The notes under the pieces are model-generated. The model saw only the letters and a list, made by a program, of their open reading frames with translations. It was not told the origin of the DNA and searched no databases. Positions 7,709-15,924 of a DNA stretch of 64,000 nt are shown piece by piece (the first letter of the stretch is position 1; each line of letters starts with the position of its first letter). Made by a program: the position numbers and the translations under genes. This stretch comes from Paenibacillus glycanilyticus (lineage in GTDB: Bacteria; Bacillota; Bacilli; Paenibacillales; Paenibacillaceae), in contig NZ_JAMBNP010000001.1 in assembly GCF_023715145.1 (NCBI RefSeq), positions 930,001 through 994,000 of the forward strand, in the 5' to 3' direction.

Positions 7709-9451
7709 CTATTGCGCGGAACTTCTCGAGATGTCCATATAATCGACATGAATTTCTGCCGTTGCATTCTCAAGTATAATGGCGTTCTTGCCCGCCTTCA
7801 ATTGCAAGGTGACGGATTGTGTCTGGTAATTGTTGCGTTTTCCTGATGGAAAAATAACCCTATCTCCTTTTCCCTTGCTGCCTTCCGCGCGGATTTGCAG
7901 CTCCCCATCGCTGCCCGAGGAATTTGCGGCCGCCAACCGAATCTCGTATTTGCCGCTTGCCGGCACTTGGATGTTAGCAAAGCGTACAGCTTCGCCTTCG
8001 CCCGGCGTTATAACTACCTTGCCGCCGCCCGATGCGAACATATTCTCTTCTGTTTCTCCTTGCGCTCCGGCTGCAGCATACTCCGCTTCATACCTTGGGA
8101 GCTCAATGGCCTCAATTGCACCCTTACCGTCCTCTATCGCGATATGAATCTCATTCATGCCTGCCGCAAGTTCAATATCGGCATACGCGTAGCCGGTTCC
8201 TTCCGCCTGCGGAAGCTCAACTGTTATCGCTTGTTCTCCGCTGACGCTAACCTTGGCTTGAAGCTTCTCCCCGGTATCGTTCTGGTAATGAATCAACAAA
8301 GGAGCCGTTGTATGAACATTGGAAGGAATAAGATCAAAGCTTACGTCCGCTGACGCTTCCCTTGCCTTGAATACACCCATCCCTGCAGGAACCTCGATAG
8401 CGGTATCCAGACTTAATGGCTTGCCGATCTGCAGGACCCCCGCCTCATCCCATGCGAGCTTTTGCGCGCGTGCTTTGCGGTTGCCCCAGCCATCCGTCGG
8501 TGACGTTGTTCCATGGTAGACGATCCATTGCTCCGAGCCGTCAGGCGAGGTAACAAAGGAATTATGGCCCGGTCCGTAAACGCCTGCCTCTTCGTCCATC
8601 TTTAGAATCGGCTCCTGCGCTTTCGTCCAGTTCGCGGAAACAAGCGGATCTGCTCCCTGCTTCAGCGACAGCATGCCAAGCGCATAGAACGGCGTCCAGC
8701 TGCCGGCGCCCGAATAGACGATATGAACCTGGCCGTTATGATGGAGAATCGAGTGTCCTTCATTAATATAGGGCGGGCCGCCGGCTTTCTCCCATTCCAG
8801 ATCCGGTTCGGACAGCAGCACGCGTGGACCGCTGATCGTAAGCGGATCGCTCATTGGCGCAATGTACGTGTTTTGCTGCAGGTTGATGTCGCCTTCCCAG
8901 CCGGACCAGACAAAATAGAGCTTTTTATCGAGCTCCATTGCAAGTCCGTCAATGGCCCATTTGTTGCTGTCGTCGGTGACTTGCCCTTTGAACGTATAGC
9001 TGCCCATCGGATCATCGGTGTCAGCTTCAAGCACAAACATCCGGTGGTTTTCGTTCTGTCCGTCGTCTGCGGCGAAATAGATGTACCATTTCCCCTGCAG
9101 GAACTGGATTTCCGGCGCCCACAGCTCAGCCGAATAATTGGTGCCCATATCCGGGTACCAGACAACCTTCCGTTCTGCCTGCTTGAAGTCGATGGTTCGG
9201 GATTTCATCACCATGACATCCGCGCCGTTATGCGTAAACGTCATATAATAGAAGCCGTCCTTATACACAACAGCCGGGTCAGGCGTATCAATCTCCGCAA
9301 GCGTATTCTTGAACGTGCCGCCGTGTCCGTTATAATCAGCTGCAATCTCACTAGCTTCATTTGCGTTATCTTTCATTGCCCACACTCCTATACCAGCCGC
9401 CGCAACCAGCAGCACTGCTGCCGTCAGGGTAGCCCATCGTTTTGGGTTCAA
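7709..9451 (-). CDS. GH43-family glycosidase with C-terminal CBM6/35-like domain
   Basis: Probable arabinan or arabinoside hydrolase acting outside the cell. The start is TTG 9451: GGAGGT lies nine bases upstream, while the longer frame from 9487 would begin within a repeat. That gives 580 residues. A hydrophobic N-terminus (WATLTAAVLLVAAAGIGVWA) serves as signal peptide or anchor, without a lipobox. Residues 35-340 are the five-bladed GH43 fold: DTPDPAVVYKDGFYYM carries the general base Asp, WAIDGLAMELD the second Asp, and YINEGHSIL the acid Glu. The C-terminal 130 residues (YEAEYAAAGAQG to VDYMDISR) look like a CBM6/CBM35 sugar-binding sandwich. It lies between the permeases and the second binding protein of its operon. 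Confidence 0.88.
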   Translation of the reverse strand: MNPKRWATLTAAVLLVAAAGIGVWAMKDNANEASEIAADYNGHGGTFKNTLAEIDTPDPAVVYKDGFYYMTFTHNGADVMVMKSRTIDFKQAERKVVWYPDMGTNYSAELWAPEIQFLQGKWYIYFAADDGQNENHRMFVLEADTDDPMGSYTFKGQVTDDSNKWAIDGLAMELDKKLYFVWSGWEGDINLQQNTYIAPMSDPLTISGPRVLLSEPDLEWEKAGGPPYINEGHSILHHNGQVHIVYSGAGSWTPFYALGMLSLKQGADPLVSANWTKAQEPILKMDEEAGVYGPGHNSFVTSPDGSEQWIVYHGTTSPTDGWGNRKARAQKLAWDEAGVLQIGKPLSLDTAIEVPAGMGVFKAREASADVSFDLIPSNVHTTAPLLIHYQNDTGEKLQAKVSVSGEQAITVELPQAEGTGYAYADIELAAGMNEIHIAIEDGKGAIEAIELPRYEAEYAAAGAQGETEENMFASGGGKVVITPGEGEAVRFANIQVPASGKYEIRLAAANSSGSDGELQIRAEGSKGKGDRVIFPSGKRNNYQTQSVTLQLKAGKNAIILENATAEIHVDYMDISRSSAQ

Positions 9452-9470
9452 CTTCCGATTACCTCCTACA

Positions 9471-9593
9471 AAGAATTGCGAATGCAATTCTTACTTCGTA
9501 AGCATAAGCTTAAGAATTGCGAATGCAATTCTTGCTTCGTAAGCGTAGACTGAAGAATTGCGAATGCAATTCTTACTTCGTAAGCATAGACAA
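9471..9593. repeat. Three tandem 41-bp units, each with two hairpins
   Basis: Units begin at 9471, 9512 and 9553, exactly 41 bases apart, and differ at only a few positions. Each starts with AAGAATTGC, a GAAT loop and GCAATTCTT (a perfect nine-base stem) and continues with CTTAC-TTC-GTAAG, a second small stem. The array fills the gap between the MalG-type permease and GH43 genes and runs almost up to the GH43 ribosome site (GGAGGT at 9461-9466). The repeat is not protein coding. A role in mRNA stability or translation control is inferred. Confidence 0.85.
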
Positions 9594-9626
9594 AGAATTG
9601 TCACCTGGCTTGTGTGACAATTCTTT
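9592..9626 (-). terminator. Hairpin after the MalG-type permease gene
   Basis: AAAGAATTGTCAC (9592-9604) pairs perfectly with GTGACAATTCTTT (9614-9626) around a nine-base loop. It lies 17 bases beyond the permease stop. No long U-tract follows, so it may be a partial terminator or a 3'-end stabiliser within the operon. Confidence 0.55.
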
Positions 9627-9642
9627 CAACCGAACATGCAGC

Positions 9643-10467
9643 TTATTTCACGCCGGCCTGCGTAATGGCTTTAACGAAGGAACGCTGGCCAATAATAAAG
9701 ATGATAAATACGGGCAGCGTCGCGATCACGGTCATCGACATCAGCTTGCCGTACGCCTGCGTATAGCTGCCTTGCGCCATCATGGCAATGCCGGCCGTGA
9801 TGGTGCGCATCTCCGGCGAAGTTGTGGAATAGAGCGGCCATACGAAATCATTGTAAATTCCCATAAAGGTAAAGATCGCAAGCGTCACCATAATGGATAC
9901 CGAAGCCGGCAGCAAAATACGCGAGTAAATCTGCCATTTGTTCGCTCCGTCAATCCGGGCAGCTTCTTCAATTTCCTTAGGGAACGCGGTGAAAAACTGA
10001 AACAGCAGAAATACGCCAAATGCGCCCGAAGAGTAAGGGAAAATAAGAGCAGCGTACGTATTAATCCAGCCAAGCGTATTAAATTCCAAATACATCGGCA
10101 GGAAGGTCAACACGCCGGGAATCATCATCGAACCGATAAACATCGGGAACATCAGCTTCTTGAAAGGCAGATCCTGTAACCGGGCGAGCGCATAGGCCGC
10201 CATAGAGGAGAATAACAGGACGATGGCCGTACCCGCGGTACCTACGAATAAAGAGTTCGCAATCCAGCGCGTGATCGGAACATTCATCAAATTGCCTTTT
10301 AACCCGTCCAAATAGTTATCGAACGTTGGCTTCTTCGGAATCAAGCTCAACTGTCCGGCGAGTGCTTCGAAATCATTTTTAAAGGAAGTGGACAGCATCC
10401 AGATCAGAGGAAGCAGGAAAACAACCGCAATGATGATAGCAACAAGAACCAGTAATGTTTTTTTCAT
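9643..10467 (-). CDS. Carbohydrate ABC transporter permease, MalG/LacG type
   Basis: Inner subunit of a CUT1 sugar importer, 274 residues with six membrane segments. It starts KKTLLVLVAIIIAVVFLLPL. The conserved cytoplasmic EAA loop reads EIEEAARIDGANKWQIYSRI, which contacts the ATPase. Start ATG 10467 has AAGGAG eight bases upstream. Only five bases separate it from the upstream MalF-type gene, which is probably translationally linked. No ATPase gene is nearby. In Firmicutes such importers commonly borrow an MsmX-type ATPase encoded elsewhere. The substrate is probably an oligosaccharide made by the GH43 and GH2 enzymes beside it. Confidence 0.94.
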   Translation of the reverse strand: MKKTLLVLVAIIIAVVFLLPLIWMLSTSFKNDFEALAGQLSLIPKKPTFDNYLDGLKGNLMNVPITRWIANSLFVGTAGTAIVLLFSSMAAYALARLQDLPFKKLMFPMFIGSMMIPGVLTFLPMYLEFNTLGWINTYAALIFPYSSGAFGVFLLFQFFTAFPKEIEEAARIDGANKWQIYSRILLPASVSIMVTLAIFTFMGIYNDFVWPLYSTTSPEMRTITAGIAMMAQGSYTQAYGKLMSMTVIATLPVFIIFIIGQRSFVKAITQAGVK

Positions 10468-10472
10468 GCTTC

Positions 10473-11366
10473 CTACTCCTTCCTTCCGTAAGCGATCTTG
10501 TATTGAACAGCCGAGATGATAATGATAATAACGGCCATCATAATCGCCATTGCCGAAGCCGAACCAACCTGCTTGCCTTTAAACGCCTCATCCAGCACGT
10601 TCATGAGCAGCACCTTGGTGCTGTCGCCAGGACCTCCTCGCGTGAGCAGGAACGGCTGCGCATATACGTTGAACGAAGCAATCGTTGAAGTAATAATGAT
10701 AAACAGCATAACCGGGCGAATCGACGGAAGCGTAATGCTGACGAACTTTCTCCACGCGTTCGCGCCGTCAATCGAAGCCGCCTCGTAATAATCCTCGGGC
10801 ACTTCATTCAGCGCGTTGGTGAAAATAATCATGTTAAAACCAATCGTCCACCACAGCGTGGTAAGCACGAGCGATACCCATACCCATGGCAGATCCGTCA
10901 GCCAGGCTACAGGATTAATGTGCAGCTTAGCCAGAAAGCCGTTAATGAAGCCCGCGTTCGTATCAAACATCATCAGCCAGATGACGGCCATGACGGAACC
11001 GGAAATCGCGTAGGGCATGAAGTAGAAAGTACGGAACAGACCGCGAATGCGCTTCGGCAGCTGATTCAGCAGCAGGGCAAGCGCAAGGCCAAGAATAACG
11101 AGGAGCGGTACCGAATACAGCACGAACTGCAACGTATTCCATAGACCTGTCGTGAACTGATCAAACAAATAAGTGCCGGGCGTGAAAATTTTGACGTAAT
11201 TATCAAAGCCTACGAATTTATGCGAATCCGACAGAAGCTCGAAATCATGGAATGAAATATAGACGCCGTACAAAATCGGAATCAGCAGAAAAGCGCAAAA
11301 GCTGAGCAAATACGGCAGTACAAACAAGGTTGACGTTAAGCGGGATTGCAGAGAGCTCTTAACCAT
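10473..11366 (-). CDS. Carbohydrate ABC transporter permease, MalF type
   Basis: Partner permease of the CUT1 sugar importer, about 297 residues. Six membrane segments are visible, the first being TLFVLPYLLSFCAFLLIPILYG. The EAA loop reads DYYEAASIDGANAWRKFVSI. The ATG at 11366 is chosen because GGAGG lies inside the first codons of the longer frame (11381) at the right distance from it. It follows the binding-protein gene 11445, with a stable hairpin (11407-11437) between them. Confidence 0.94.
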   Translation of the reverse strand: MVKSSLQSRLTSTLFVLPYLLSFCAFLLIPILYGVYISFHDFELLSDSHKFVGFDNYVKIFTPGTYLFDQFTTGLWNTLQFVLYSVPLLVILGLALALLLNQLPKRIRGLFRTFYFMPYAISGSVMAVIWLMMFDTNAGFINGFLAKLHINPVAWLTDLPWVWVSLVLTTLWWTIGFNMIIFTNALNEVPEDYYEAASIDGANAWRKFVSITLPSIRPVMLFIIITSTIASFNVYAQPFLLTRGGPGDSTKVLLMNVLDEAFKGKQVGSASAMAIMMAVIIIIISAVQYKIAYGRKE

Positions 11367-11406
11367 TCGCAGCTCCTCCATTTCTGGTGATAGGATAAAA
11401 CAGACG

Positions 11407-11437
11407 GACGAAGAAGCCGGCTGTGCGCTTCTTCGTC
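11407..11437 (-). terminator. Hairpin between binding-protein and permease genes
   Basis: GACGAAGAAGC pairs perfectly with GCTTCTTCGTC around a nine-base loop, immediately after the binding-protein stop. There is no U-tract. Such hairpins after binding-protein genes are known to keep the binding protein in excess over permeases by stabilising or shortening the transcript; that role is inferred here. Confidence 0.6.
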
Positions 11438-11444
11438 CCGCGGA

Positions 11445-12755
11445 TTATTTTTTCATTGCTTGTCTGGACTTCGCTACCGCATCATCCATCGCTTTTTGAG
11501 CGTCCTTTTTGCCAAGAATCGCGTTGCTCAGCTCGCCCCATACCGGATCGATGATCGTACCCCAGTTCAGAACGTTTGGCGCGAATTGTACATAATCGAA
11601 CGATTTCGCCACATTGCTTTGCATGTCGAGAGCCTTGAATTCCGCGCTTTCCAGCATTGGCTTGGAAGCCAGCGCCTGACCGGAAGCCGCCCAATCCATC
11701 GAGTTGGTCGATACGTATTTCAGGAAGTCGCCGATGCCTTTAACCACGTTTGCATCTGTTACGCCTTTAGGAAGCACGAAGTTATGGGAGCCCGCATATA
11801 CGGCTTGTTTCGCTTTGCCGATTTGCGGAACCGGTGCTACGCCGTAGTTGATTCCCGCTTCATCGAATTGGCCTTTCATCCAAGGACCGTTAAATTGGAT
11901 CGCGTTTTTGCCTTGCAGGAACAAGGTGTTCTCGCCGTCTTGCTGCACGTTGCCCGGGGAGACGCCTTTGTCTACGAGGCCGCGCATCCATTGCACCATC
12001 TCAACCGCTTCAGGCGAGTTGTACGCTACGTCCGTCCCGTTCCACAGGTCGCCGCCGTTTTGCCATACGAGCGTTGGGAAAATAAATTGCTGCGGCCAGA
12101 GCGTAGGGACGACGTAGCCGTATGTGCCCTTCGATTTGTCAGTCAGCTTCTCAACCGCCGTATCGAACTCGGCGCGGTTAGTTGGCGGAGCCGTGATGCC
12201 GGCTTTCTCGAACAATTCCTTGTTGTAGTACATGACCAGCGGGTGAATGTCGAGCGGAATGCCGTACCATTTGCCGTCGATTGTTTCGTAGTTCACCGGT
12301 GCTTCAACATAATCGGTTTTATTGATCGCTGCCGCCGAAGCCAGATCGTCCATCGGTTGTAGCTGGTCCTTGTTTACATAAGTCGGGATTTGATCCACGT
12401 GCATGATCGCCAGGTCCGGACGGTCTTTGCCCGCGCTCAGCGCCACGTCAAGCAGCTTGTAGTATTCGCCGTTTGGCTGAATAACGAGCTTCACCTTGTA
12501 CGTATCTTGGGAAGAGTTGTATTTCTCCACGATCTTCTTCATGAATTCGCCGTCAGCGCCGGAGAACGGTGTCCAGAAAAGGATGTCGGCTTTCTCCGCT
12601 TTCGTATCTCCGCTGTTGCCCGCAGCTGCGTTTGTGCCGCTGTTTGTCTGGCCGGCGTCATTGCCGCCGTTATTGCTGTTGCTTCCGCAGCCCGCTGCCG
12701 CAACAAGGCTAAGTGCGATTAACGATGTACCCAAGAGCTTCATCGATTTTTTCAT
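11445..12755 (-). CDS. Sugar-binding lipoprotein, first gene of the importer operon
   Basis: Family 1 extracellular solute-binding protein of 436 residues. The start is ATG 12755, with GGGGG nine bases upstream and a normal signal peptide. The upstream extension to 12896 shows no signal peptide. The lipobox is LVAAAGC, followed by an Asn/Gly-rich linker. The core carries DILFWTPFSGADGEFMKKIV, YGIPLDIHPLVMYYNK and NAIQFNGPWMKGQF. It is clearly related to the second binding protein at 6308 (both have the WTPFSG and PLD/PMD-H blocks), suggesting an old duplication. It delivers the sugar to the permeases at 10473 and 9643. A motif shared with two other transporter operons lies about 100 bases upstream. 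Confidence 0.93.
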   Translation of the reverse strand: MKKSMKLLGTSLIALSLVAAAGCGSNSNNGGNDAGQTNSGTNAAAGNSGDTKAEKADILFWTPFSGADGEFMKKIVEKYNSSQDTYKVKLVIQPNGEYYKLLDVALSAGKDRPDLAIMHVDQIPTYVNKDQLQPMDDLASAAAINKTDYVEAPVNYETIDGKWYGIPLDIHPLVMYYNKELFEKAGITAPPTNRAEFDTAVEKLTDKSKGTYGYVVPTLWPQQFIFPTLVWQNGGDLWNGTDVAYNSPEAVEMVQWMRGLVDKGVSPGNVQQDGENTLFLQGKNAIQFNGPWMKGQFDEAGINYGVAPVPQIGKAKQAVYAGSHNFVLPKGVTDANVVKGIGDFLKYVSTNSMDWAASGQALASKPMLESAEFKALDMQSNVAKSFDYVQFAPNVLNWGTIIDPVWGELSNAILGKKDAQKAMDDAVAKSRQAMKK

Positions 12756-12854
12756 CTTTCGCTTCCCCCTAGAATGTGTGTGTGTGTCGTTCTTTCTGAT
12801 ACTCATTCTATCTGGCGGGGGATAGCGCGCCCATGTCACTTTTTTAGAAGGAAT

Positions 12855-12887
12855 GGACATATTTTTAGATGCTTTAAAAATGTCCGG
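12855..12887 (-). promoter_or_regulatory. Inverted pair of GCATCT/GCTTT-AAAAATGTCC motifs
   Basis: On the minus strand 12855-12872 reads GCATCTAAAAATATGTCC. On the plus strand 12871-12887 reads GCTTTAAAAATGTCCGG. The two half-sites face each other and end in GGACAT and ATGTCC. Similar single motifs lie upstream of the operons starting at 40700 and 53701. A shared AraC/YesN-type regulator site is inferred. Confidence 0.45.
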
Positions 12888-12899
12888 CGCAAACACAAT

Positions 12900-12945
12900 A
12901 AATCCCGGACAGCTCAGAGTTCGTTCTCATGCTGTCCGGGATTTG
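12900..12945 (-). terminator. Terminator of the GH2 gene
   Basis: AAATCCCGGACAGC pairs with GCTGTCCGGGATTT around a loop of about 18 bases, 15 bases past the GH2 stop. A T-containing stretch follows on the minus strand. Confidence 0.8.
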
Positions 12946-12959
12946 TCAGTCAGGTAAGA

Positions 12960-14723
12960 TTATTTGCCTTCGTTGATGGCCTTGATCAGCTCAAGAGGCA
13001 CCTTTGGCTTGCGGTCGTAAGTCAGAAGTCCGTTGATCTCCTGCTCGACATCCGTCAGCTGCGTATAGCAGTAGCCTTGGACCACGCCGGAGTAGATAAG
13101 CGGCTGAATCACGTTGCGCAGACGTTCAACAAAGTCTTCGTCGTTGGACGCGCCGGAGTAACCCCAGCCTTCCCAGTCGCTCTTCTTGTAAGCAATGCCG
13201 CCAAACTCCGTAATGAGGATCGGCTGTCCGTCGTATTTAAAGCCCGCTACGCTGAGGCGGCGGTTAGCCGGCATTGCGGAAACGGCTTTTTCCACGCTGC
13301 CGTAACGATCCTCAAGCACCTCGCGTCTCCACTCGTAATCATGGATGTTATACAGATCGGTTGCGACCATTTCCCAGCCGTCGTTGGAAATAACCAGGCG
13401 GGTTGTATCCAGCGACTTCGTCAGATGGTACATAGCCAGCGCATGCTGCTGCTGACGAGCATCGATCTGGATGTTTGGCACGCCCCAGCTTTCGTTCAGC
13501 GGTACCCATACGGCAATACACGGATGGTTGTAATCGCGATCGATGGCTTCCTGCCATTCCTTCGTAATGCGGCGCGAATACTCTTCGGAGTAGTCATAAG
13601 CGTTGGCCATCTCGCCCCATACGATAAGGCCAAGCTGGTCGCACCAGTACAGGAAGCGCGGATCTTCAACCTTCTGATGCTTGCGAGCGCCGTTAAAGCC
13701 CATCTCCTTCATCAGCACGACATCCTGCTTGATTGCTTCGTCCGAAGGAGGCGTCAGGTTGCCGTCCGGGAAATAGCCTTGGTCAAGTACGAGCTTCATG
13801 AAGTATGGACGGTTGTTCAGGTTAAACTTGCCGTTCTCCAGCGAGATTTTGCGCATGCCGAAGTAGCTCGTTACCCGGTCAACCTCAGCGCCGTCAACGG
13901 ACACCACAAACTCCACGTCGTACAGATTAGGACGCTCCGGACGCCAGAAGTGGTCCATGTCATGGTCATTTAGTCCGCTGAGCTTGATTTTACGGCTCTC
14001 TTCGCCCGCACGAACCTGGTACGCTTCTTCTGACACAACCTCTCCGGCAAAAGATATCTTTACCTGCAGGCTTACGTTCTTCGCGCCTTGCGCCAGACCG
14101 GATACAAACGAACGAATCTGGATCTCGTTTGTATCAATATCCGGCACGTATTTGACCTTGCGGAGATGAACCGGCGACACGGCTTCCATCCAGACAGACT
14201 GCCAGATGCCCGTTGTGCGCGTATACCAGATTGCCCGGGATTTCTCTTCCCAGAACTGTTTGCCGCGCGGCAGGAATACGTCCGTTCCGTAATCCACGGC
14301 TTTAACAACAAGCGTGTTGTCGCCGTCTGCGCGCAGGGCATCCGTAATGTCAGCCTGGAATGGCGTATGGCCGCCCTCATGGGAAGCAACCAGCTGTCCG
14401 TTCAGCCACACGTAAGCTTCATAGTCAACAGCGCCAAAGTGCAGCACTACTCGTTTTCCTTGGAAGGCTTTCGGGATGTCAAGCTTTCTGCGGTACCATA
14501 TCACATCATGGAAAGCCGGATCGCCAATGCCGCTTAATTCGCTTTCAAAGCTGAACGGCACTTGAATTCGTTTCGAGAAGCTCTTGTTGCCCGCATGCCA
14601 GCCTTCTTCGCTGCCAATTCGCGCGTCGTCAAATTCAAATTCCCATTCTCCGTTCAGGCATTCCCATGCGTTACGGTTGAATTGAGGTCTCGGGTAATCT
14701 GCTCTAGGCAAGTTGCTTGTCAT
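12960..14723 (-). CDS. GH2-family glycosidase (beta-galactosidase/glucuronidase-like)
   Basis: Cytoplasmic retaining glycosidase of 587 residues with no signal peptide. The three usual GH2 parts are present: a jelly-roll sugar-binding domain (residues 1-175, with RVVLHFGAVDYEAYVWLNG), an Ig-like domain (175-275) and a TIM barrel (275-587). The acid/base Glu lies in VPLNESWG (about residue 409) and the nucleophile in LITEFGG (about 505). The length matches short bacterial GH2 enzymes rather than LacZ. It is transcribed from its own promoter and divergent from an ArsR-like regulator, with operators in between, so it is probably repressed by that regulator. The exact substrate (galactoside, arabinoside or glucuronide) is not readable. 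Confidence 0.9.
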   Translation of the reverse strand: MTSNLPRADYPRPQFNRNAWECLNGEWEFEFDDARIGSEEGWHAGNKSFSKRIQVPFSFESELSGIGDPAFHDVIWYRRKLDIPKAFQGKRVVLHFGAVDYEAYVWLNGQLVASHEGGHTPFQADITDALRADGDNTLVVKAVDYGTDVFLPRGKQFWEEKSRAIWYTRTTGIWQSVWMEAVSPVHLRKVKYVPDIDTNEIQIRSFVSGLAQGAKNVSLQVKISFAGEVVSEEAYQVRAGEESRKIKLSGLNDHDMDHFWRPERPNLYDVEFVVSVDGAEVDRVTSYFGMRKISLENGKFNLNNRPYFMKLVLDQGYFPDGNLTPPSDEAIKQDVVLMKEMGFNGARKHQKVEDPRFLYWCDQLGLIVWGEMANAYDYSEEYSRRITKEWQEAIDRDYNHPCIAVWVPLNESWGVPNIQIDARQQQHALAMYHLTKSLDTTRLVISNDGWEMVATDLYNIHDYEWRREVLEDRYGSVEKAVSAMPANRRLSVAGFKYDGQPILITEFGGIAYKKSDWEGWGYSGASNDEDFVERLRNVIQPLIYSGVVQGYCYTQLTDVEQEINGLLTYDRKPKVPLELIKAINEGK

Positions 14724-14753
14724 CTGTTACGCCTCCATTAATTAACCAACAGG

Positions 14754-14768
14754 TTGTTATATTAACAA
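14754..14768. promoter_or_regulatory. Palindromic operator in the GH2 leader
   Basis: TTGTTATATTAACAA has six-base arms around three bases. It lies just downstream of the predicted GH2 transcription start and is repeated in near-identical form at 14827-14841. A repressor bound here would block GH2 transcription. Confidence 0.6.
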
Positions 14769-14789
14769 TAAAATATGAATCTGACGCTT

Positions 14790-14818
14790 ATTTTATCTCC
14801 TGACCAGATTATCGTCAA
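14790..14818 (-). promoter_or_regulatory. Promoter of the GH2 gene
   Basis: On the minus strand TTGACG (-35, 14813-14818) and TAAAAT (-10, 14790-14795) are separated by exactly 17 bases. The -35 box is embedded in a CAACT-AAAA-AGTTG inverted repeat (14816-14829). Confidence 0.7.
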
Positions 14819-14841
14819 CTAAAAAGTTGTTTTATTAACAA
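14816..14841. promoter_or_regulatory. Second operator, overlapping both -35 boxes
   Basis: CAACTAAAAAGTTG (14816-14829) merges into TTGTTTTATTAACAA (14827-14841), the second copy of the operator motif. The pair covers the -35 of GH2 and the -35 of the regulator gene, which fits joint repression and autoregulation. Confidence 0.55.
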
Positions 14842-14855
14842 TTAGGTTATATAAT
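14827..14855 (+). promoter_or_regulatory. Promoter of the ArsR-like regulator gene
   Basis: TTGTTT (14827-14832) and TATAAT (14850-14855) are spaced by 17 bases. Transcription would start near 14862, which excludes ATG 14863 as a normal start and supports GTG 14887. Confidence 0.65.
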
Positions 14856-14886
14856 AGCCAAGATGAAGGAAAGCGAGGAATCTGAC

Positions 14887-15819
14887 GTGCATATACAAGT
14901 CAGCACCAAATATATGACGATGCTCGAATGTTTTTCGTCGGAGACGCGGGTCAGGATGATCGAGCTGTTAGATGACGGTCCAATGAGCATCAAAGAGCTT
15001 GCGGAGTCGCTTGGCTTGTCATCGGCTATCGTAACGAAGCATATTCAGAAGATGGAGGAAGGCGGCCTTATCAAGACGGAGAGCTTATCCGGAACAAGAG
15101 GAAGCCCAAAGATGTGCTCGCTGGCCATCGACTCTCTTACCCTGCAGCTCCGTTCCGTTTCACCGGATCCGGCCGCGGAAGCCGCCACGAAATACACCGT
15201 AGAAATACCGATCGGACAATATTCCGATTACGCCGTCAAGCCAACCTGCGGTCTTGCTTCAGAGAGCAAGATATTGGGGCTCGTGGATGATCCGAGGTAC
15301 TTCTCGAGTCCGGAGAGGATGAACGCGGCGCATTTATGGTTCGGCAGCGGTTACGTTGAATACAGGATCCCCAATTACCTGCATGCCGCCCAAACGGCGC
15401 AGCAGCTGGATATCTCGCTGGAGCTTTGTTCGGAAGCCCCCTCCTATAACGAGAACTGGCCATCCGACATCAGCTTTTTCATTAACGACATCGAGGTTGG
15501 CATGTGGACCTGCCCCGGGGATTTCGGCAGCAAACGCGGCGCGTTAACCCCTGCCTGGTGGCAGCTTGGCACGCAGAACGGTCTGCTGAAGAGCTTGTCC
15601 GTACAGGAATCCGGCACGTATCTTGATGGCGTCAAGCTGTCCAACGTGAACATTAAGGATGTTGGCCTTAAGCTGGGCGAAGACTTCCGCTTCAAGCTCG
15701 CCTCTCTCGAGACCGCCCGCCACTGCGGCGGGATCAGCCTATTTGGCCAGCATTTCGGCAACTACAAGCAGGATATTATGGTCCATGTTTATTACAAAGA
15801 CCGGAGCATGGCTGAGTAA
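14887..15819 (+). CDS. ArsR-like winged-helix regulator with C-terminal beta-sandwich domain
   Basis: Transcriptional regulator of 310 residues. The start is GTG 14887, with GAGG eight bases upstream; the ATG at 14863 has no ribosome site and coincides with the predicted transcription start. Residues 10-80 are an ArsR-type winged helix (ECFSSETRVRMIELL, then MSIKELAESLGLSSAIVTKHIQKMEEGGL). The C-terminal 200 residues look like an all-beta ligand domain rich in Trp/Tyr and Gly (LWFGSGYVEYRIPNYL, DISFFINDIEVGMWTCPGD), which I do not recognise as a named family. It is far longer than ordinary ArsR proteins. Its divergence from GH2 and the shared operators suggest a sugar-responsive repressor. 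The ligand is unknown. Confidence 0.82.
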   Translation: MHIQVSTKYMTMLECFSSETRVRMIELLDDGPMSIKELAESLGLSSAIVTKHIQKMEEGGLIKTESLSGTRGSPKMCSLAIDSLTLQLRSVSPDPAAEAATKYTVEIPIGQYSDYAVKPTCGLASESKILGLVDDPRYFSSPERMNAAHLWFGSGYVEYRIPNYLHAAQTAQQLDISLELCSEAPSYNENWPSDISFFINDIEVGMWTCPGDFGSKRGALTPAWWQLGTQNGLLKSLSVQESGTYLDGVKLSNVNIKDVGLKLGEDFRFKLASLETARHCGGISLFGQHFGNYKQDIMVHVYYKDRSMAE

Positions 15820-15844
15820 TGCAGTATCCTTATTGCTTTCTCGG

Positions 15845-15870
15845 GACCCTGTGCACACGGGGTCTTCTTG
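15845..15870 (+). terminator. Weak terminator after the ArsR-like regulator
   Basis: GACCC (15845-15849) pairs with GGGTC (15860-15864) and is followed by TTCTTGCTTT. The stem is short, so read-through into the HAD gene is possible. Confidence 0.5.
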
Positions 15871-15924
15871 CTTTACGGTCCGATCGCACAATGAAGCGAG
15901 TAATGCGCAAGGAGGAGAACGCAA

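Noticed and set aside
12776-12788. GTGTGTGTGT run before the binding-protein gene
   Set aside because: A short simple repeat upstream of the ribosome site. It is too short to support a phase-variation claim.
12774-13973. Plus-strand open frame of 399 codons opposite the GH2 gene
   Set aside because: Antisense shadow with no recognisable domain, and it runs through the GH2 terminator.
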